Shown here: one piece after another, positions 31,619 through 44,141 of the stretch | Numbering within the stretch: the stretch's first letter is position 1 | How the letters are laid out: the number at the start of each line of letters is the position of its first letter | Made by a program: the position numbers and the translations under genes | Assembly: GCA_014529385.2 (NCBI GenBank) | Contig: CM043963.1 | Location: 108,132,412-108,196,411 of the forward strand | Reading direction: 5' to 3' | From: Adiantum capillus-veneris | Taxonomy: Eukaryota; Streptophyta; Polypodiopsida; Polypodiales; Pteridaceae | Length of the DNA stretch: 64,000 bases | Notes under the pieces: generated by a model | Seen by the model: the letters and a program-made list of their open reading frames with translations, nothing else | The model's database searches: none | What the model was told of the DNA's origin: nothing

Positions 31619-33660
31619 ATGCTTAGACCTTAGGCTATGCATAAATCTGTTGACCTGTGAGACTGCAAACTGAATATCTGGCCTCGTGTTGCATACATAA
31701 ATGAGGCAGCCAACAGCAGTTTGGTAAAGAGTGACATCAGCAGGATCGCCAGCATCATGTAGACTCAACTTCAAACCTGTTTCCATGGGAGTGGCAATAG
31801 GTTTGCCATCCTCAAGTCCAAACTTACATAGCAATGTCTCTATGTAACTTTTTTGACACAAGGCAATACCACCATCACACTGCTTAAACTGTATACCCAA
31901 GTAATGATGCAACAACCCCAAATATTTCATCTTGAAAGTAGCATTCAAATCAGCCTTAAATTCAGCAATGTGTCTCTCATTTGGTCCAGTGATCAACAAA
32001 TCATCAACATAAAGAACCACAATGAGAAGTACATCACCCTCACGCTTTACATACAATGTGCTTTCTGTTGGACTGTTACGAAAGCCTTGTTTGACCAAAT
32101 GAGTGTCAGCTTTCTCATACCAAGCACGAGGAGATTGCTTTAACCCAGACAAAGCCTTGTTACATTTGCACACTTTGTCCTCTTGTCCTTTTATGACAGA
32201 ACCGCGAGGCTGCGTTACATAAACTTCCTCAAATATGTTACCATTCAAGAAAGCAGTAACAACGTCTGATTGATGTACATCCCAACCAAAATGAGATGCC
32301 AATGCACATAGAAAAATCACAATAGTCATACGACAAGTGGGAGCAAAATTCTCTTCATAATCTATGCCTTTTTGATGTGCATAACCCTTTGCAACAAGTC
32401 GAGCCTTATGGCAATCGATCTCACCATCCGGCTTGCGTTTCAACTTGTAAACCCACTTCGTACCAATGGCCTTTTTTCCAGGAGGCAAATCACATAAAGT
32501 CCATGTGTCATTTTCTATAAGTGCATCATATTCTGATTGCATGGCAGCCATCCAATTTTTTGAATTCTGTGCTTTATCAAAAGACAGAGGCTCCTCAACA
32601 TCATGTAAGCTAGACACAACCAAATCATAACAATCTGATGCATAAGATGCATGGCGAGAGCTTGAATGAGTACGACTAGACAAAGGTGCATCCAATTTAC
32701 TGTCACGCAAAGTGTGCACCAGCCATTTTGGCATACCTCTAGCCTGCTCATTTTCAGCCCTTTCCTCATCAAGTACATCATGTACATCTGCATCAGTAAT
32801 AGGCTGATCTAAAACATTTTCAGAAACCCCCATAGGCTGTACATTTGCCTCATTGGAACTTACATTCGTATTTCCACCACTGAAAAGAGGCAACAAAGTG
32901 TCATAAATGTCCTGTGAGCTTACATTAGTGTCTCTAGTACATGACAGCAAGGGCTCAACAGAATCTTCCACAAACACTATATCCCGAGAAACCAGAATAC
33001 GTTTTGTTTGCGGATGATACAACCTGTAACCTTTGCTTTCAGCACTATAACCAACCAAAATACATTTGACAGCCTTATCATCCAATTTTCTGCGCTGCAC
33101 TTGTGGCACCAAAGCATATGCCAAACAGCCAAAAACACGCATGTGCTCAATAGAAGGCTTTCTATCATGCCATGCTTCATATAGAGTAATAGACTGCAAA
33201 GCTTTCGTAGGACACATGTTAAGTACATAAGTGGCACACATGATGGCCTCAAGCCAAAAAGAATGCGGTAAAGCTTGACTTTTGACCATACATCGTGCCA
33301 TTTCCGTCAGTGACCTGTTTTTCCTCTCAACAACACCATTTTGCTGAGGTGTATAAGGCACTGTACATTGGTGTTTTATCCCACGACTAGCCAGACATGC
33401 ATTAAATTCATGAGACATATACTCCCCCCCTCGATCGGAACGGAGGGTGCCCGTAGTACATTTCGAGACATTTTCAGCCATAGCCATAAATTGTTTGAAG
33501 CACATAAAAACTTCGCACTTCGCTTTAAGCAGAAATACCCATGCATGCCTAGAGTAGTCATCAATGAAAGTCACGAAGTACAGGTAATTGCCCAAGGACG
33601 GAGTTTGCATGGGCCCACAAACATCACTATGCACAAGCTGCAACCTGCATGTGGCCCGAA
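31619..33660 (-). CDS. pol: copia 1 integrase and reverse transcriptase
   Basis: A 675-codon uninterrupted frame. Integrase core: HSDVCGPM, TFIDDYSRHAW, DRGGEY, then NGVVERKNR, giving the D-D-E triad. Reverse transcriptase (RVT_2 type): WVYKLKRKPDGE, CHKARLVAKGY, DVVTAFLNG, then the catalytic YVDD in VVLYVDDLLITG. The frame ends at a TGA (31616-31618) where Trp is expected in the HWQA(V)KR motif, and RNase H continues in the same frame. The length and lack of other stops make this one of the best-preserved coding regions in the window. Confidence 0.93.
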
Positions 33661-35323
33661 CTAACCATCCTTTGGAAATTTAGAACGCTGCATCTTACCC
33701 AAAATACAGCCTTCACAAACATGTTTGACAGGTGCTTCAAGAGGTGGCAAAGAAGCAACCATATCAGATTTCTGCAAACGCAGCAAACTTGCAAAATTCA
33801 GATGACCAAACGTGCATGCCAAAGTTTTGCATCTGAAATAGCCCTTGAATCTGCAACAGCATTTGCAAAATGTTGTCCACACTTGTCATAGAAAGTGAGC
33901 TTATATAGCCCATGGCACAAAAGCCCAGATGCAACAATTCCATCACCAAAACTGAGATCATGAACTGTACATTTGTCATCCACAAATTTGACTACAAGTC
34001 CAAGTCTAGCAAGTGCGGATACAGACAAGAGATTCTTCTTGATCCCAGGTACATAAAGTGCATCAACAAGTGTGAAGGAACTGCCATTAGCAGCAGTGAG
34101 CACAATCTTTCCAACTCCCTGAACTGGATAAGAGGCGTTGTTGGCACAAGTGACTAAATTCCCATGAGGGACAGACTCGAGAGAGGTAAACAATTCACGA
34201 TGTGAGGTAATGTGCTTTGTAGCACCACTGTCAAAATACCACACATGTGAATCTGCAGCAACTGACAAGCATGCATCATGGATAGAAGGATTGTAAGTGC
34301 ACTCTGCGCTAAAATCCCATTCTGCATCAACATCAGCAACACAGTCTCCTTTCATAGAAGACTCAACAATGGCTGCATTTGTAGTGAAGCCAACCTCTTT
34401 CTTCTTAGCCTTTTTGGCCTTCAACTTAGGACACGACTTGATCAAGTGATCATTAGCTTTACAATAATGGCAACGCATCTTCTTTTTGCCCTTATCACCA
34501 GAATTGCCAGACGAAGTACTGCCAGCAGAAGCATTAGGAACAGAATTTTTGCCACTCGTAGCAGAACCATAAGAAGTGGCTGCATTACTGTTACTACCCT
34601 TTCTTTGAGAAGCAATAAAAGCCTGTTCAACTGCACGCTGCCTAGTCGTGTTTTTTCTAGAAAGTGACTCTTGCAAAACAACAATGTGCATAATGCATCA
34701 AACTTGACAACTTCAGGATTTCCTTGGGTCATAAGTCTCCAAGTACTAGCAAAAGTCTGGTAGGAATCTGGTAAGGCATCAAGAATAGTCTGCACAAGGG
34801 AACTGTCTGAAATGACTTCACCTGCAGAAATAAGCTGCTCATTGATATCCTTGACACTAGTAAGGAAAGTGTCCATATCATCTTCCTCATGCATAATCTT
34901 TGACTCCAGCTCTTTACGCAGCAAAGCAATTTTAGCCTCATTGCGGCTTGCATAAAGACCTGCTAAAATATCCCAAGCCTGTTTTGCAGATTTTGCTGAA
35001 CGGATGTGAGGAACAATGGTGCGCTTCACAGACAACGCAATCAATGCATGAGCCTGCGCATCCTTAACATCCTAACGAGCTTGTTCTACCATAGTCAAAA
35101 CAACTCTAATAGCTGCAATCCTTGCAGCAAGACCTGCAACATCCTCAACATCGCCTACATCCTCAGAACCAGGACGTACATCAATGCCCTGCACAATGTT
35201 CTAGACACCCTTTGACACAAGAACATGTTGCATCATATAAGCCCACATAGGGTAGTTTTCCCCATCCAACCTGTCCTCAGCAGCAAACATCTTGAACACA
35301 TCTGTGTTGTTGTTGTCAGCCAT
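33661..35323 (-). pseudogene. gag: copia 1 gag, protease and pre-integrase region
   Basis: Starts at ATG 35323 (MADNNNTDVFKMFAAEDRLD). The gag domain follows, with TAG stops at two places where Trp is expected (SKGV-stop-NIVQG, near 35200, and EQAR-stop-DVKDA, near 35073). Further on are a CCHC zinc knuckle CHYCKANDHLIKSC (near 34470), the protease motif WYFDSGATKHIT (near 34235) and the pre-integrase HGHLN-type segment. Frame changes occur near 34680, 33800 and 33660. Role: capsid protein, polyprotein cleavage. Confidence 0.85.
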
Positions 35324-35670
35324 GGTAAATGCTACACCTGATGTGAAAACTGCTCGAAAATAGGAGAAACGGAGCGGGAACAACCTGTGCTATATAGCAC
35401 AAACCGTAGAAGATTTGAAGGCACTTGTTATGCAGAAAATGGCACTGACAGAAATTCTGCACAAAATGACGAAATAGCCTGTGCAGTACTGCCTGTAGTG
35501 GAAACGGAGGCCGAAATGAGCCCAAATCAAAATTCTGAGCAGACCAAGCTCTTCGAGATGTCCCAAAATATTTGTCGACCTGCGACGCTCGCCAAAGCTC
35601 ACTGAAATCGGAGAAAGTGAGTAGGCGTGTGCTGGAGCAGCTGGCGACTAAGCCCGGGAGGACGTGACCT

Positions 35671-35682
35671 GCTCTGATACCA
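35671..35682 (-). other. Primer binding site of copia 1
   Basis: Plus strand GCTCTGATACCA. The complement TGGTATCAGAGC is the standard copia PBS for initiator tRNA-Met. Confidence 0.95.
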
Positions 35683-35684
35683 AT

Positions 35685-35911
35685 TGTTGGAATTAGGGTT
35701 GCAGAGAAACACACACAGCTTGGAGAAGACGAAGGAAGCTCAAGGCACACAATAGAGAGTGTATAACTTAGTGTGCAATGGAAAGATAAATAGCCCTAGA
35801 GTGATGGGCGTATATACAATGCACGGGGGAAAAAACCTCCTAAAGAGGGAAAAAATGCCCCGGCAGTCCTAGTGTGTTCACACACATCACTACCACATGT
35901 ATATGGTAACA
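35685..35911 (-). repeat. 5' LTR of copia 1
   Basis: 227 bp, followed outside by GAACT and inside by the PBS. High identity with the 3' LTR indicates a recent insertion. Confidence 0.95.
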
Positions 35912-36390
35912 GAACTTAGGGTATCTTAGACCTTAGACAAGCTAAGCTTGTGCTTGAGGTGCTTGAGCTGACTAAGTGCTTGTCGTGCTTGTCATGCTTG
36001 ATTGCTAAGGTTCTTGAGGTTCTTTTCATTCTTTATGACTAAGGTTCTTGAGGTGCTTGTCATGTTTTATGACTAAGGTGCTTAAGGCGCTTCATGACTA
36101 AAGTTATTGAGGGGTTGGAGGTGTTCCAAAATGCCAACAACATCCCTACACAAAGGGGGGGGGGGGGGGGGGGGGGGGGGGGGAGCCCTACAAGTAGGCA
36201 CATGAGAGAGAACACACACACACACACACTCACTCAAGGCAAGCCAAGTCTAAAGAAGCAACAAGGACACATGTCAAGCTCCTCCCCATGTTGCCCTCAT
36301 AAGGTGCCGAAAGCCTAATGGTTGGCCTCTAAAGGAATCTAATGAGAATTTAGTTCAATTAATTTATATTTTTTCCAGGCATTATTCAAG
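35912..36390 (+). repeat. Remaining part of the gypsy copy 2 LTR
   Basis: After the copia target duplication the sequence matches the chromovirus LTR in reverse complement, e.g. TGCTTGTCATGCTTGAT, CATGTCAAGCTCCTC and TGTTGCCCTCAT. Includes a G run (36157-36183). The outer limit near 36390 is approximate. Confidence 0.6.
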
Positions 36391-36477
36391 TCATCTCTCT
36401 CAATGGGGAAATTCCACTAATAAAGTATGACTACACTATTGTTATTTAAATTCCACTACAATCATAGCAATATTCCA

Positions 36478-36950
36478 TTACAAGCTTGCAATACGGTTTT
36501 GTGCGAGCCCAAAGAGAATAACATCACCTTTGCCTTTAAAATTATCAATTTTCTCCTCTAAATAGAAAAATGGATGATCTCTATCCATGCAAGCGTATAA
36601 GGGGGAATCATGATGAGGAATGGAGCAACTGGCTACAAAAATGGGTACTATTTTTGGTGTCATAATTTTTAGCCATACATAATGTTTGTGCTTGTCATAT
36701 TTCACAATTGATACAAAATATTGCAATCCTTTCTTAATCATACATGTTACCCCTCCTTGATCTCTTTGTTGCTTGAGATTATTTGACTACATCAATGAAT
36801 ATACATTGTAATCCTCCAGTTCGTTAATCCTTTGTGCTTCATGCTCCCAAGTTCAACAAGGAGTATAACATCGGCTTTTCTTGTTAGTTTATATATGCCA
36901 ACCCCTCCATTCCATTGCTATCCATTGCAATTTGAGAATCATACTTTCAA
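36478..36950 (-). pseudogene. LINE ORF2 fragment: endonuclease (EEP) domain
   Basis: Minus-strand frames give SNCNG, ADVILLVE, EHEAQRINELEDYNVYSL, then GGVTCMIKKGLQ, HYVWLKI and GDVILFGLAQNRIAS. This is the order of an exonuclease-endonuclease-phosphatase domain (CNG, ETxE, GDFNAR-type motifs) as in plant non-LTR retrotransposons. A frameshift follows LVE, and TAG replaces an expected Trp (SLM-stop-SNN). The later Asp-His motifs and the reverse transcriptase are absent. Confidence 0.65.
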
Positions 36951-36969
36951 TTGTAATTCAACCTCATAG

Positions 36970-37720
36970 GTTGCATATTTATTTTCTTGAGGGACTTGCC
37001 TCCTCCTTGGGCACGTTTTCTTCATGAGAGATCTCCTTATTTTTCTTATTCCTCTCCTCATATGCCTTGCGACACATGTTTTGTTGCTTAACAATGCAAT
37101 CTTCACATACAAAACATGTATTATCCCTCAAATAAATCAACTATTATAAAAAATAATCTTTCATTTGGTCTCATCCGGCACGGTGCATACAATTGGCCGT
37201 TTTTTCGAGTGAGGAGCTCCTTGATTACCCACTCCATGTGCTTCATAAACCATAACTTTTGACATGTCAAAGTGGGTTTTGAAGAAATATTTGATAACAA
37301 TGGCAAGAGAAGGAGGTGTCTCTAACTTCTCTTTGGGGATTCCATGAATAACAATGTTCTTGTAACGTCACTCCCATTCCTTCAACTCCTCTAACATCCA
37401 CATTATCAACATTCTTTGTGTGGACCATAGCTTGCATGAGAGAGGAATGAGGAACCACATTGTTACCACATACATCAATCTGACTTGTTTGTGCATACAT
37501 TTTTCATGTCTCATACATCGCAACACACGGTGTCAACTTTCTCCTCTTTCAATACATGATCATACTCCACTTTGCTCATGTGCTTCTTCAAAGCATTCAA
37601 GCCCACAAGAGCTTGCTTGAATTCCTCTAAAAGCTACATCAAACGTGTTGTTTGCATCTCAAGTGTCCTCTTAAGATTTTCATTCTCAACAAAAAAAACC
37701 TTAACGTGCCATTCTCCATT
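36970..37720 (-). pseudogene. LINE ORF1 fragment: coiled coil and RRM-like domain
   Basis: Reads on the minus strand as a leucine-rich coiled coil (ENENLKRTLEMQ, LLEEFKQALVGLNALKKH; TAG inside), then an RRM-like RYKNIVIHGIPKEK, a C-terminal part DMSKVMVYEAHGVGNQG, KKRPIVCTVPDETK and a Lys-rich tail. This is the L1-type ORF1 layout. It lies directly upstream of the endonuclease fragment, as in a LINE. Several stops and frame changes. Confidence 0.55.
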
Positions 37721-38130
37721 CCCAGTGTGTGTAAGTCTTCACCTCGCTTGTTTACGGTCACTTGCAATTATACCAAGTATGCAATAATCATGGTTTTTGA
37801 TGTCATTGGTTAAGTGTCCGTGTTGCTATCTCCGCACTTAGGAGATTTTGGATCATTTATTACAATGGTTATGGACTTTTTTGAAGAAGAAGAACCCTTG
37901 GGAGTGCCTAAAGACATTGTATGTAAAATAAGAGATGAGAGTCAACTTCTCCAAACTTTTTTACTTCAAAAGTGTTGTTCTAGAAAATTCTTCCATAACT
38001 CAAAAGAGAATTGTTTTTACATGACTGTGTAGAAGGAATTGTTCTCTTCAATGGAAGCTATAGATCACCCAACTTGGAATTTGGATTAAGAAGTTATGAT
38101 CAAAAGAGTGAGCAATTGTTGACTAGGTCA
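37721..38130. other. No gene seen
   Basis: Possibly the 5' end of the LINE. Only short frames without features. Confidence 0.4.
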
Positions 38131-38137
38131 AAAATGG

Positions 38138-38212
<75 letters not shown>

Positions 38213-38215
38213 AGG
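38131..38215. repeat. (GT)n(GA)n microsatellite at the break of copia 2
   Basis: About 30 bp of GT followed by about 50 bp of GA, immediately beside the point where the copia 2 reverse transcriptase stops. Confidence 0.95.
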
Positions 38216-38245
38216 AAGATCAAGAGAGAGAGATTGGAAAAGTGG

Positions 38246-41106
38246 GAGATTGGACAAGATCCATGTCTTGGATAGCAACCAAGCCAAGCACAATGCAAAG
38301 TGTAGTCATCTTGACTACTAGAGAGAAAATCTCATTGAAATCCATAAGTTTTTGCTGCTTGAAACCCTTGGAAACTAGACGAGCCTTGTACCTAGGCTCG
38401 GGATCCTCCGCTGTATACTTCTTCTTGTATACCCACTTGCAAGGTAAATCATTTTTTCCTTTTGGTAGTTCAACCAAACCCCATGTCTCATTAGCCACAA
38501 TCGAATTGTATTTTGATTGCATAGCCTGCTCCCACTTAACGCTATCGTCCATTTGTATAGCTTCTTTGTAGCAGGTTGGCTCTCCACTATCAGTGACCAA
38601 AATGTGGTGTATACCTGACTCAAACCGCTCGGGGACACATGATACTCTTACAGAGTGTCTCAGTGACTAACTGCTAGATTCTGCTCTCTCCGGAGCAATA
38701 TTAGAATCTTGCACTTGGGGATTAGGTGCAACACTACTGAACTGAGTTGGTTCGGAGGCTACATCCTCAAAATGAACGCGTTTGTACTCAACTTCTTTAA
38801 TGGTCTTCTTGTGCATTTTTTATTCATTCAAAATCATGTGTGAGCTACGAATGACTTTGTTGGATTCTAGGTGCTAGAGATGATAGCCCATCTCTCCATT
38901 TGCATCATAGCCAATAAAAATTCATTTGTGTGACCTGGGATCTAACTTGCGACAAAGTTCTTTGGGCACATGTGCATATGCTTCACATCCAAATACACGT
39001 AAATGTTCATAGCTTGGCGTTTTCCTAGTCCATAATTCCTTTCGAATTTTGAAATTCAAAGGAGAGCTAGGTGACCTGTTGATGATGTGCATTGCTAACA
39101 GGATAGCTTTCTCCCAAAACTCTGGAGTAAGCTTTGCCATAGACATTATAGAGATAACTCGCTCTTGAATCGTGTGATTCATTCTTTCAGCTATCCCATT
39201 TTGTGCGGGTGTGTATGGAGCACTAAGCTGCATACGAATGCCTCTTTGATTGCAAAAATCCTTGAACTCCATGGAGACGTATTCTCCACCATTGTCCGTG
39301 CAAAAAGCTTTGAGATTTTTTCCTGATTGGTTCTCAACCATGGCAAGGAATTTTTGGAATGTAAAAAAGACCTCTTCCTTATGCTTAAGGAGATACACCC
39401 ACACCTTTTGGTAGGTTAATCTATGAACGTGAGAAAGTAGTTTGTCCCCCTTAGAGTTTTATGTGGCATTGGACACACAAATCATTGTGCACTAAGTCTA
39501 GGGGTTTTCCTAGTTTCTAGTTCAATAGCGAAGCTGTCAATTTAGTCTGTTTTCCGTATAGACATGCTCACACAATGGAAAGTGTGTGTAATCTAACACA
39601 GGTAAGTAGCCAAAATGCTGAAGTGTTTTCATTTCCTTTTGGCTAATGTGCCCTAGCCTGCTATGCGACAACTCATTGGTAGACGGCAGCTCGGCAACAT
39701 AGATAGAGTGTTCTTCGACACTCGAAATAAACATAGAGTACATGGATCCATTTTTACGACCTTTCATCATGACAAGGTTGTTGTTGTGGATCAACCAAGA
39801 ACGATTACCAAAAACTGCAGTGTAGCCAAGATCATCCAATTGCCCTATAGAAAACAAGCTCTTTGTAAGCTTGGGCACATGTCTGACATTTCTCAACACA
39901 AAAGTAGTGTCATTATGCATCTAAAGTTTCACATCACCAATGCCAATAAGTTTAAGCTCATAGGAATCACCAAGCTTGACTATTCCATGCATGGATGGAT
40001 AAGAGGAAAACCACTCTCCATGTGGTGTGACATGAAAACTTGCACCAGAATCAAGAATCCAATTCCGTGCATAACCCTCATCTTGTGCAACCAAAGCATC
40101 TAGAGTGAGATCTGAAGTGAAAATGAGAACATCTGAGGGATCTGTTGTCGCCTCTGCATGAATCTTTGTTGGCATAATGATTATCAATGGAGGAGGAGCA
40201 TCCTCTATTGCAGTGGTAGGTATGGGAGACTCAACCACATTGAGATCCTCAATCTTTATCGTACTTTCGTCTTTGCCAGAATTATCTTTTTGCATGTTTT
40301 TCTTATGTCTTAGGAAACTGTGACAATCCTTTTTGTAATGGCCCTTCTTATGGAAATAGTAACACTCGACATTTCTGGCACTGTGGTCTCTACTTGAGTT
40401 CCTGTGTCTGCTAGGACTACAAGGATTTTTCTCTCTACTTTTGCTTTTTTATTTGTTCCTATCATGGCCTCTTGCCTTTGTTGAACTGCCAGCCATATAT
40501 GCATCTCCATGACTAGCACCGTTGAGAGATTTACGTCGAATCTCTTCAGTGAGCAACACATTTGTGATAGCATTGAACACTAACTTGCCATTCGGAGCCG
40601 AATTGCTGATGACTGTGCAAAAAATGTCCCATAAACTGGATAGAGAGAATAACAAGGATATAGACTTGAGTTCGTCATCAAACTCCTTAAAGCCCTGAGA
40701 TGTTAGCTGACTGAACAAGGAGTTGAACTCATTTAAGTGACCAAAAACTGCGCTACCTTCTTCCATGTTGAGCTTCATAAGTTTTTTCATGAGAAAAACT
40801 TTGTTTGATACACTTTTGCTCTCCCATGCTAAAGATAAGCTATCCAAAAGTTCCTTGGTTGTTGTCTTTCGTATGATAGTGAAGAACACTGACTCGGCTA
40901 GATGTAGATGTATCGTAGCCATGACTCTCGCATCCAGAAGCTCCCACTGAGCTTGCATATAGTCATCATCCTCTGCACGCTCCTTCAACGATTCTGATAG
41001 GCCTTTTGTTTGTCAAAACATCTTTCATGTGCTCTTTCCACATGGTGAAGTTGCTGCCATTGAACTCACAAATGAAATACTCCTCCTTTTCTGAAGAAGA
41101 AGCCAT
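38246..41106 (-). pseudogene. Truncated copia element (copia 2): gag to start of reverse transcriptase
   Basis: Start ATG at 41106 (MASSSEKEEYFICEFNGSNF). gag continues to about 40310 with a frameshift near 41000. The zinc knuckle reads CYYFHKKGHYKKDC, so its second Cys is replaced by Phe. Protease: WILDSGASFHVT (near 40055). A TAG (39921-39923) replaces an expected Gln before MHNDTTF. Integrase core at 38922-39404 (DNGGEY, NGIAERMNHTI). Reverse transcriptase begins CKWVYKKKY, KARLVSKGFKQQ and ends near VAIQDMDLVQ at 38246, before the YVDD site. No LTR was found on either side. Confidence 0.85.
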
Positions 41107-42404
41107 CACTGACAAGACGGTTTGAGAGGTTCCAAACTATGGCAAGAAGCTGCAAAAATTTGGGCAGAGTAACCTTTGTATTGAGAGTAAAATCTCGACC
41201 GAAATAGGCTCAAAAGTGCCAACATTGAAAGTCACAACTCGCGGCGGGAAGGTAATCCGACAGAGTCTCCTTTGTATGAGGAGTCAAAACTCAACTCAAA
41301 ATATCCATAAATGTGCCAACTGCACTACCTGGGCATCTATTGCACTGTTGTGTGACCGCCAACTCGATGTCAAAAGCACAAAAAATTGTTCAGATACATA
41401 TCCTATGGCGAGGGTACTGTAAATGGAAAACTCCAACTACCTGTATCACTGAAGGTGTCTCAACATTTGAGCACACCCCAGCTCAAAGAAAACCTCACGC
41501 TATTGACCCTCCAAAAGGCTAACACAGACACAAATGGACTAGCCACAATCTCAGAAAGGGCTCTTCCGGTCCGAGTCTCAGGAACGGTCGAGAAAAACTG
41601 CCAAAGCCAAAAATGGCTCCACACGTAGTACAATGGGCAGTGTCTGCAACTCAATGTACATGAGTAAAACCACGCTCAAAGAGGCGCCAAGAAATGTTGC
41701 ATGCAGTAAAAGTGATCCATGCAGGGATATCTGCTCTCAAAAGAGCTCAGTAGCACTAGCTGTGCTCATAGCAAAATGCATCTATCAACGCATATGTCCG
41801 CAAAATCTGCTATCAAAATGGCTGCCAAATCACCTATGAAAGCATTGTTTCTAGTAATCTAGAGAATCTCTGTGTGAATAGGCTGAAAAACCCCCTGTAA
41901 TCTATAACCTGCGTGTCAGTGTCGCTATGTGCCAATTTTTGCCGCCGCCGGGCAGAAATGCGCTAGTCTAATAGCCGCCAAAGGTATCGTAGCCAAAAAC
42001 CGTGCCATATAGCATGATCGGTGTGCTTGGTTTTGATGCCGGGTGTCACTCCTCTATGGTAGATGTACCTCACCCCTACATGTGGCAAGTACGACTGTTG
42101 ATCGTGGAAAAAAATCGTTCGTGTGAAACCGGTGTCGGGCCGAATATCAAGAAATCCGCCACAGAGTGTAAGAATGTCGAGCCGGTGCGCAAGAAATGGT
42201 GTTGTAATCGATGTATCGAAGCGGAGCAGCAAATCGTTGATGTCAGTGTCATCTCCCGCTGCGCCGGACGGGAGTGGCTAGCCAAATAGCCATAGATGAT
42301 GCTTGAAGACCGAACTCAGGGCGATGCCGGAAAATGTCGGGCTTACTCGCCCACACCTACACACATCGTGTGTGTGCACGCCAAAAGAACGGTTGGTTTT
42401 TTAT

Positions 42405-42448
<44 letters not shown>

Positions 42449-43317
42449 ACGCAAATGGCTGAGTGGTGTTCCTTGTTCTCTATGTATGTCCAAACTCGTG
42501 GTGTCTCAAAGTGGGGTCGAGGGATAGATGATGTGTCAAGGGTCAATGGCTATCATGGGGGGGTTGGGTGAACCCTCCCTTGCACACACAATAGTTTTAA
42601 GGCTCAAATAAAAATCACTTTTTTTTTTTCCTGCAACTGCTGAGTACTTCATGTCGGCTTGTGACGAAGACTGCCGTACTGCCGGGCTTGAGTGGGTGTG
42701 TGTGTGTGTGTGCGCGCGTGTGCGTGGATGCCCTGCTTAAACCTGCAACTGGTGGCTCCCCATGCAGCTGCAGTCGACGACTCCTCTTGTAGCCCCCCTC
42801 GAGCTCAACCCTCCCGCGTGTATACTTTGCTCGCAGGCTCCCCAATCTCTGTCGATTGCCTTGCTGGTATCCTGCTAGGGGTTCCACTACCCAATTTTCC
42901 GCTCAATTGGATGGTTATACACACACAGTGTGTGTGTGAGTCACGGCCCTTTGCCAACACTGTCAAATTGGATTCCACCTATGCTCGACTTGCTTGCACA
43001 CACAATTCCCGCAAGCCTTGTTCGTTTACTCCAACTCCTATTGCTCAATTGCACTCAAAAGCCTTGCTGTTGATTTCACCTGCTGGCTCCCAAAATTGCA
43101 CCTGCTCGGGGTTCTCAAATTCTAGCGCTACTGGAGTCACTTGCTCTTGCTTGATTTGCTTCAAGATCCCCTGCTTGGAATGCTTCGAGCTATTGAATGT
43201 GTGGAGAGGAAAGTGGAAGAGTAAAGTCAACTCTCTCACTTTCTCTCCCCATAGTCATTAGGAAGAAAATGTGAGTAAGGGTGGTGGTTTCTCATGGCCA
43301 CCTGGCCTACACCCCAA
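41107..43317. other. No gene supported; probably the 5' region of copia 2 and other decayed repeats
   Basis: Only short frames. Contains (CT)n(CA)n at 42403-42450 and (GT)n at 42695-42722. No PBS of the TGGTATCAGAGC type was seen. The 189-codon plus-strand frame at 42692-43261 has Cys-rich low-complexity composition and no family signature. Confidence 0.45.
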
Positions 43318-44050
43318 CATCTTGCATTTGTGGAATTAAAATATTGATTTTCCGCTTATTAGATAAGCGATCCATCATGTCAGTCTGCCTAAGGTAGCAT
43401 ACATTAAGCATACAACAATTTCCTGTGACAATGCCCACTTCAATGGAGTGACATTCATCGAGGACCATGTCTTCATAGAACTTTGGTTCTTTCATCAAAA
43501 TCTCCTCATCAGAATCTCCTTAAGAAAAAGATGCAGATTTGGGCTTTGTTGATCTTTAGCCTTTCCTTGGCTAGTCTTGGTATGCAAGGTGTGATCAACT
43601 AGACCTAGAGCATACCATAGTGCTGCATCTACCCAACTTAGTCATCTATGCTCTGGAAATCTTGTCTATTGAAACCACACGCAATGCGATCCATTGTGAT
43701 CCCATGCTTTGCGTCTCTACTATGAAATGTGTGTGAGGAAGGAGGTTCTTGGTGCAAACTATGTCAAGAAAGAGGTTCTTTATGCAAATTGTATGTAGCA
43801 AGGGCACACTTCCATCACACATATAGAAAATTGCAAGTAGCTTAAGCACTTACGGTGGCGCCTTAACCACAACACACACACACATTTTTATTGAAATAGA
43901 TTCCTTCATTCTCTTTGGGATCCTTTACTAAAGAGTGCATGTGTGAGATCCTATGTTTGGGAAAGGAGAAGAAGTAGCCACTGACACACGATGATGTGCG
44001 TAGGAAAACTCTCACAATGTAATAGTGAGAGATACCCTTATTGATTAGTT
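43318..44050 (-). repeat. Duplicated copia fragment, copy A, left part
   Basis: Matches 58790-59465 over its length (for example TCATGTCAGTCTGCCTAAGG, then GGACCATGTCTTCATAGAAC), interrupted at 44050 by copia 3. The right part of copy A resumes at 57248. Confidence 0.75.
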
Positions 44051-44108
44051 TGTTAAGAGATAGACAAGAAGAGAGAGCTTGAGCTCTTGCAAGCGTGCGC
44101 GTGCGTGT

Positions 44109-44141
<33 letters not shown>

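Larger units (their letters stand above)
30753..35911 (-). mobile_element. Complete Ty1/copia retrotransposon (copia 1), 5.16 kb
   Basis: Two 227-bp LTRs (35685-35911 and 30753-30979) start TGTTGGAATTAGGG and end GGTAACA, and differ at about five positions by eye. GAACT flanks both sides (30748-30752, 35912-35916). The PBS TGGTATCAGAGC (complement of initiator tRNA-Met) lies at 35671-35682 and a polypurine tract at 30980-30992. Order gag, protease, integrase, reverse transcriptase, RNase H on the minus strand is the copia order. It is inserted in an LTR of a chromovirus. Confidence 0.97.

Noticed and set aside
42692-43261. 189-codon plus-strand frame, Cys- and Pro-rich
   Set aside because: Starts in a (GT)n run, has no family motif, and lies in the leader region of a decayed element. 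Not supported as a gene.
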